A program made the translations under genes and the position numbers. A stretch of 7,883 bases of DNA from JANNPJ01 sp035474375. GTDB lineage: Bacteria > Actinomycetota > Actinomycetes > Actinomycetales > Kineosporiaceae. The stretch is from assembly GCA_035474375.1 (NCBI GenBank), contig DATINJ010000178.1, forward strand, positions 1 to 7,883. Reading direction: 5' to 3'. Shown here in pieces: positions 6,273 to 7,883 of this stretch. Each line of letters opens with the position of its first letter. Position 1 is the stretch's first letter. Below the pieces are notes generated by a model, which saw nothing but the letters and a program-made list of their open reading frames with translations, was not told where the DNA came from and did not search any database.

Positions 6273-7613
6273 TCATTGCCCGATGACCTTGTTCAGGTTG
6301 TCGGCGAACTGCTGCGGGGAGACCTGCAGCTGGAACAGCTTGGCGATGTTGTCCAGCAGCACCTCGGAGGCGGCCGGGCTGAGCGCCTGGTCCCACGACT
6401 GCGCGAAGACCTTGGCGTTGGCCGAGGTGTCGTAGATGTACTTCAGCCACTCGGCGTCTTTCGCGTTGCCGAACTTCGAGTCGACACCCTTGACCACCGG
6501 CACCGAGCCGTTGTCTACCCAGCCCTGCTGGGTGGCGTCGGAGTTGGCCTCGGTGGCGAAGTACTTCTTCGCCACCTCCTTCTCGGCGTCGGTCGCCTTG
6601 GAGGAGATCGACAGGTACTGACCGGGGTTGCCGACGGTGTCGCTCGGGTCGCCCTTTCCACCGTCGACCGGCGGGAAATTCATGTAGCCGAGGTTGCCGC
6701 CGGAGACGAATTTTCCGCCCTGATCCTTCATGCTGCCGTAGGTCCACGCGCCGTGGACCATCATCGCGGCCTTGCCGGTGTAGAGCAGCGCCTGGTCGGC
6801 GTTGTTGTCGGCCGCGATGGAGGAGAAGCCCTTGCTGAAACCCTTGGCCTTGACCAGGTCCTGGGTCTTGGTCAGCGCGTCGATAGCGGCCGGGTTCGAC
6901 CAGGCATCCTTCTCACCGGCGAAGATGGCGTCGAAGACCTCGCTGCCGCCGATCCGGTCGAAGAGGAACTCCAGCCACATCATGTTGGTCCAGCGAGACT
7001 GGCCGGCCAGCGAGAACGGCGCGATGTTCTTGGCGTTGAACTTGGGCACCAAGTCCATGATGTCGCCCCAGCTCTGCGGGGGCTGGGCACCGATCTTCTC
7101 GAACGCCTGCTTGTTGTAGTAGAAGACGATCGGCGTGACGGTCTCGGTCGGTAGGGCGTAAATCTTGCCGTCGATCGTGGCCGCTCCGAAGGCGGACGGG
7201 AAGATCTTGTCCTTGACCGCGGCGTTGTCGCTGAAGAACGAGGTCAGGTCCTCGACCTGGTCGGCGTCGACCCAGCTCTTCAGGCCGCCACCGCCCCAGC
7301 CCCAGAGGATGGTCGGGGCCTGGCCGGCACCGAGCGCGGTCTTGACCTTCGTCTTGTAGTCGTCATTGGCGAACATCGTCGTCGTGATCTTGCTGCCCGA
7401 GTTCGCCTTGTTGAACCGGTCGACGCTGGCTTTGCGAACCTCCTCCTGCGGCTTGCCGGAGAGGAACCAGTAGGTGGCGGCACCGGTTGCGCCGGTGCTG
7501 CTGGCGCTCGTCCCGGTGCTGGGGCCCGAGCTCCCGCAGGCAGCGAGCGCGGCGCCGATCGGGGCGCCCATCGCGAGGCTGAGGAAGGTACGGCGTGACG
7601 TCTTGGGATCCAC
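6273..7613 (-). CDS. Extracellular sugar-binding lipoprotein of an ABC importer
   Basis: This 446-residue family 1 solute-binding protein captures a sugar outside the cell and delivers it to the two permeases encoded next. The N-terminus has a twin-arginine motif (SRRTFLSLAM, R7-R8) and a lipobox LAAC with C26 as the lipidated cysteine, followed by a Ser/Gly/Thr-rich linker. The mature domain shows ILWGWGGGGLKSW, YYNKQAFEKIGAQPPQSW, a GKAAMMVHGAWTYG segment and NPGQYLSISSKAT, all characteristic of the sugar-binding group. The Trp and Tyr content suits stacking against sugar rings. The start is GTG at 7613 with GGAG eight bases upstream. From memory it resembles streptomycete xylobiose-binding (BxlE-type) proteins, but no glycosidase or regulator gene is present to support this, so the substrate stays open. 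Confidence 0.93.
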   Translation of the reverse strand: MDPKTSRRTFLSLAMGAPIGAALAACGSSGPSTGTSASSTGATGAATYWFLSGKPQEEVRKASVDRFNKANSGSKITTTMFANDDYKTKVKTALGAGQAPTILWGWGGGGLKSWVDADQVEDLTSFFSDNAAVKDKIFPSAFGAATIDGKIYALPTETVTPIVFYYNKQAFEKIGAQPPQSWGDIMDLVPKFNAKNIAPFSLAGQSRWTNMMWLEFLFDRIGGSEVFDAIFAGEKDAWSNPAAIDALTKTQDLVKAKGFSKGFSSIAADNNADQALLYTGKAAMMVHGAWTYGSMKDQGGKFVSGGNLGYMNFPPVDGGKGDPSDTVGNPGQYLSISSKATDAEKEVAKKYFATEANSDATQQGWVDNGSVPVVKGVDSKFGNAKDAEWLKYIYDTSANAKVFAQSWDQALSPAASEVLLDNIAKLFQLQVSPQQFADNLNKVIGQ

Positions 7614-7697
7614 AGTGATCTCCGTTTTTCCAGCCGCGGTCGCGGCAGCTCGATCGTCCGAGGTGGTGGTGGCCTTCGCCGCTTGCAGGTGCGAATT

Positions 7698-7718
7698 CCC
7701 GGGGCTTGCCGACCCGGG
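7698..7718 (-). other. Small stem-loop in the leader of the ABC operon
   Basis: Two CCCGGG sites (7698-7703 and 7713-7718) can pair as a 6-bp stem with a 9-base loop in the untranslated leader, about 85 bases before the GTG. It may be chance in GC-rich DNA. No known riboswitch architecture is visible in the roughly 130-base leader (7614-7741). Confidence 0.3.
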
Positions 7719-7747
7719 CGAGAATGTTTCGACAACGACCGTAAGGA

Positions 7748-7776
7748 AAGCTAGTTTTTCGGGATTCTCGTGTCAA
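7748..7776 (-). promoter_or_regulatory. Predicted promoter of the sugar ABC operon
   Basis: On the minus strand a perfect TTGACA (7776-7771) is followed by exactly 17 bases and then TAGCTT (7753-7748), which keeps the most conserved T, A and final T of a -10 box. Transcription would start near 7741, leaving a leader of about 130 bases before the GTG at 7613. This is a good match to the vegetative sigma factor (HrdB type), and the surrounding DNA is notably A/T-richer than the genes. Confidence 0.6.
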
Positions 7777-7782
7777 TAGAGT

Positions 7783-7799
7783 TGCGTAACGGTTGCGCA
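7783..7799. promoter_or_regulatory. Candidate LacI-family operator upstream of the ABC operon
   Basis: TGCGTAAC-G-GTTGCGCA is an inverted repeat with 7 of 8 matching positions around a single central base. It sits just upstream of the predicted -35 box. The AACGGTT core and TTGCG-type half-sites look like operators of LacI-family sugar regulators, which commonly control such importers. The position could suit an activator or a repressor. No regulator gene lies in the window; it may be to the right of 7883. Confidence 0.5.
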
Positions 7800-7801
7800 C
7801 A

Positions 7802-7871
7802 CATGACAGTGGTCCCACCAACATCGCGAATTTGCAGGACAGGTGGTCTTTACTTGTCCGGACCACTCATG
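7802..7871. repeat. Imperfect inverted repeat upstream of the ABC operon
   Basis: CATGACAGTGGTCC (7802-7815) and GGACCACTCATG (7860-7871) are complementary apart from a two-base insertion in the left arm. The centre holds a smaller stem, GGACA (7837-7841) with TGTCC (7855-7859). It lies next to the candidate operator and could be a second regulatory site, or a terminator for a gene beyond the right edge. No coding sequence is convincing between 7800 and the window end. Confidence 0.4.
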
Positions 7872-7883
7872 CGATATGTCTTC

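Noticed and set aside
6186..7154. 322-codon plus-strand frame opposite the binding-protein gene
   Set aside because: It is a mirror of the strong codon bias of the binding-protein gene, has no credible start context and runs through the permease/binding-protein junction.
7827..7835. CGAATTTGC as a possible BxlR-type site
   Set aside because: As I recall, the reported BxlR site is CGAA-N-TTCG. This sequence matches only in part and no perfect copy was found upstream of the operon.
1..7883. CRISPR array, tRNA or rRNA genes, transposase or integrase
   Set aside because: No regularly spaced direct repeats, no tRNA-like cloverleaf and no transposase or recombinase motifs were seen on either strand.

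Overview
The window looks like chromosome from a high-GC actinobacterium, most likely Streptomyces or a close relative. Codon third positions are strongly G/C, GTG starts are common, and there is a Tat-type lipoprotein binding protein with two permeases but no ATPase gene. An APH-fold kinase and a SUKH protein also fit. The genus is inferred from composition and recalled family resemblance; no search was run.

Layout. The left end (about 103-647, +) is a broken hypothetical gene: its first part reads in one frame and the rest in another, with the switch at or near a run of G. An APH-family kinase follows on the same strand (719-1609). Positions 1610-2172 form a convergent gap with no convincing gene but two long inverted repeats. 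On the minus strand, a tightly packed trio reads leftwards: a small two-helix membrane protein (3444-3100), an unrecognised 78-residue ORF (3091-2855) and a SMI1/KNR4 (SUKH) protein (2862-2173). Upstream lies a single hypothetical gene (4173-3700) with a good ribosome binding site and a 12-bp terminator-like hairpin.

The right half (7613-4393, minus strand) is one operon for a carbohydrate-type ABC importer: Tat/lipobox solute-binding protein, MalF-type permease, MalG-type permease, then a probable terminator. Upstream are a consensus -35 element, a plausible -10, and an imperfect palindrome that could be a LacI-family operator. The binding protein catches a sugar outside the membrane and the two permeases form the channel. 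The ATPase must be encoded elsewhere, as with the shared MsiK ATPase of streptomycetes. The substrate cannot be fixed from the sequence, though the binding protein resembles xylobiose (BxlE-type) proteins.

I did not find a clearly new biological system. The points most worth a second look are the nested inverted repeats at 1755-1949, the membrane protein/78-residue ORF/SUKH trio, the broken gene at the left end and the control region of the sugar operon.
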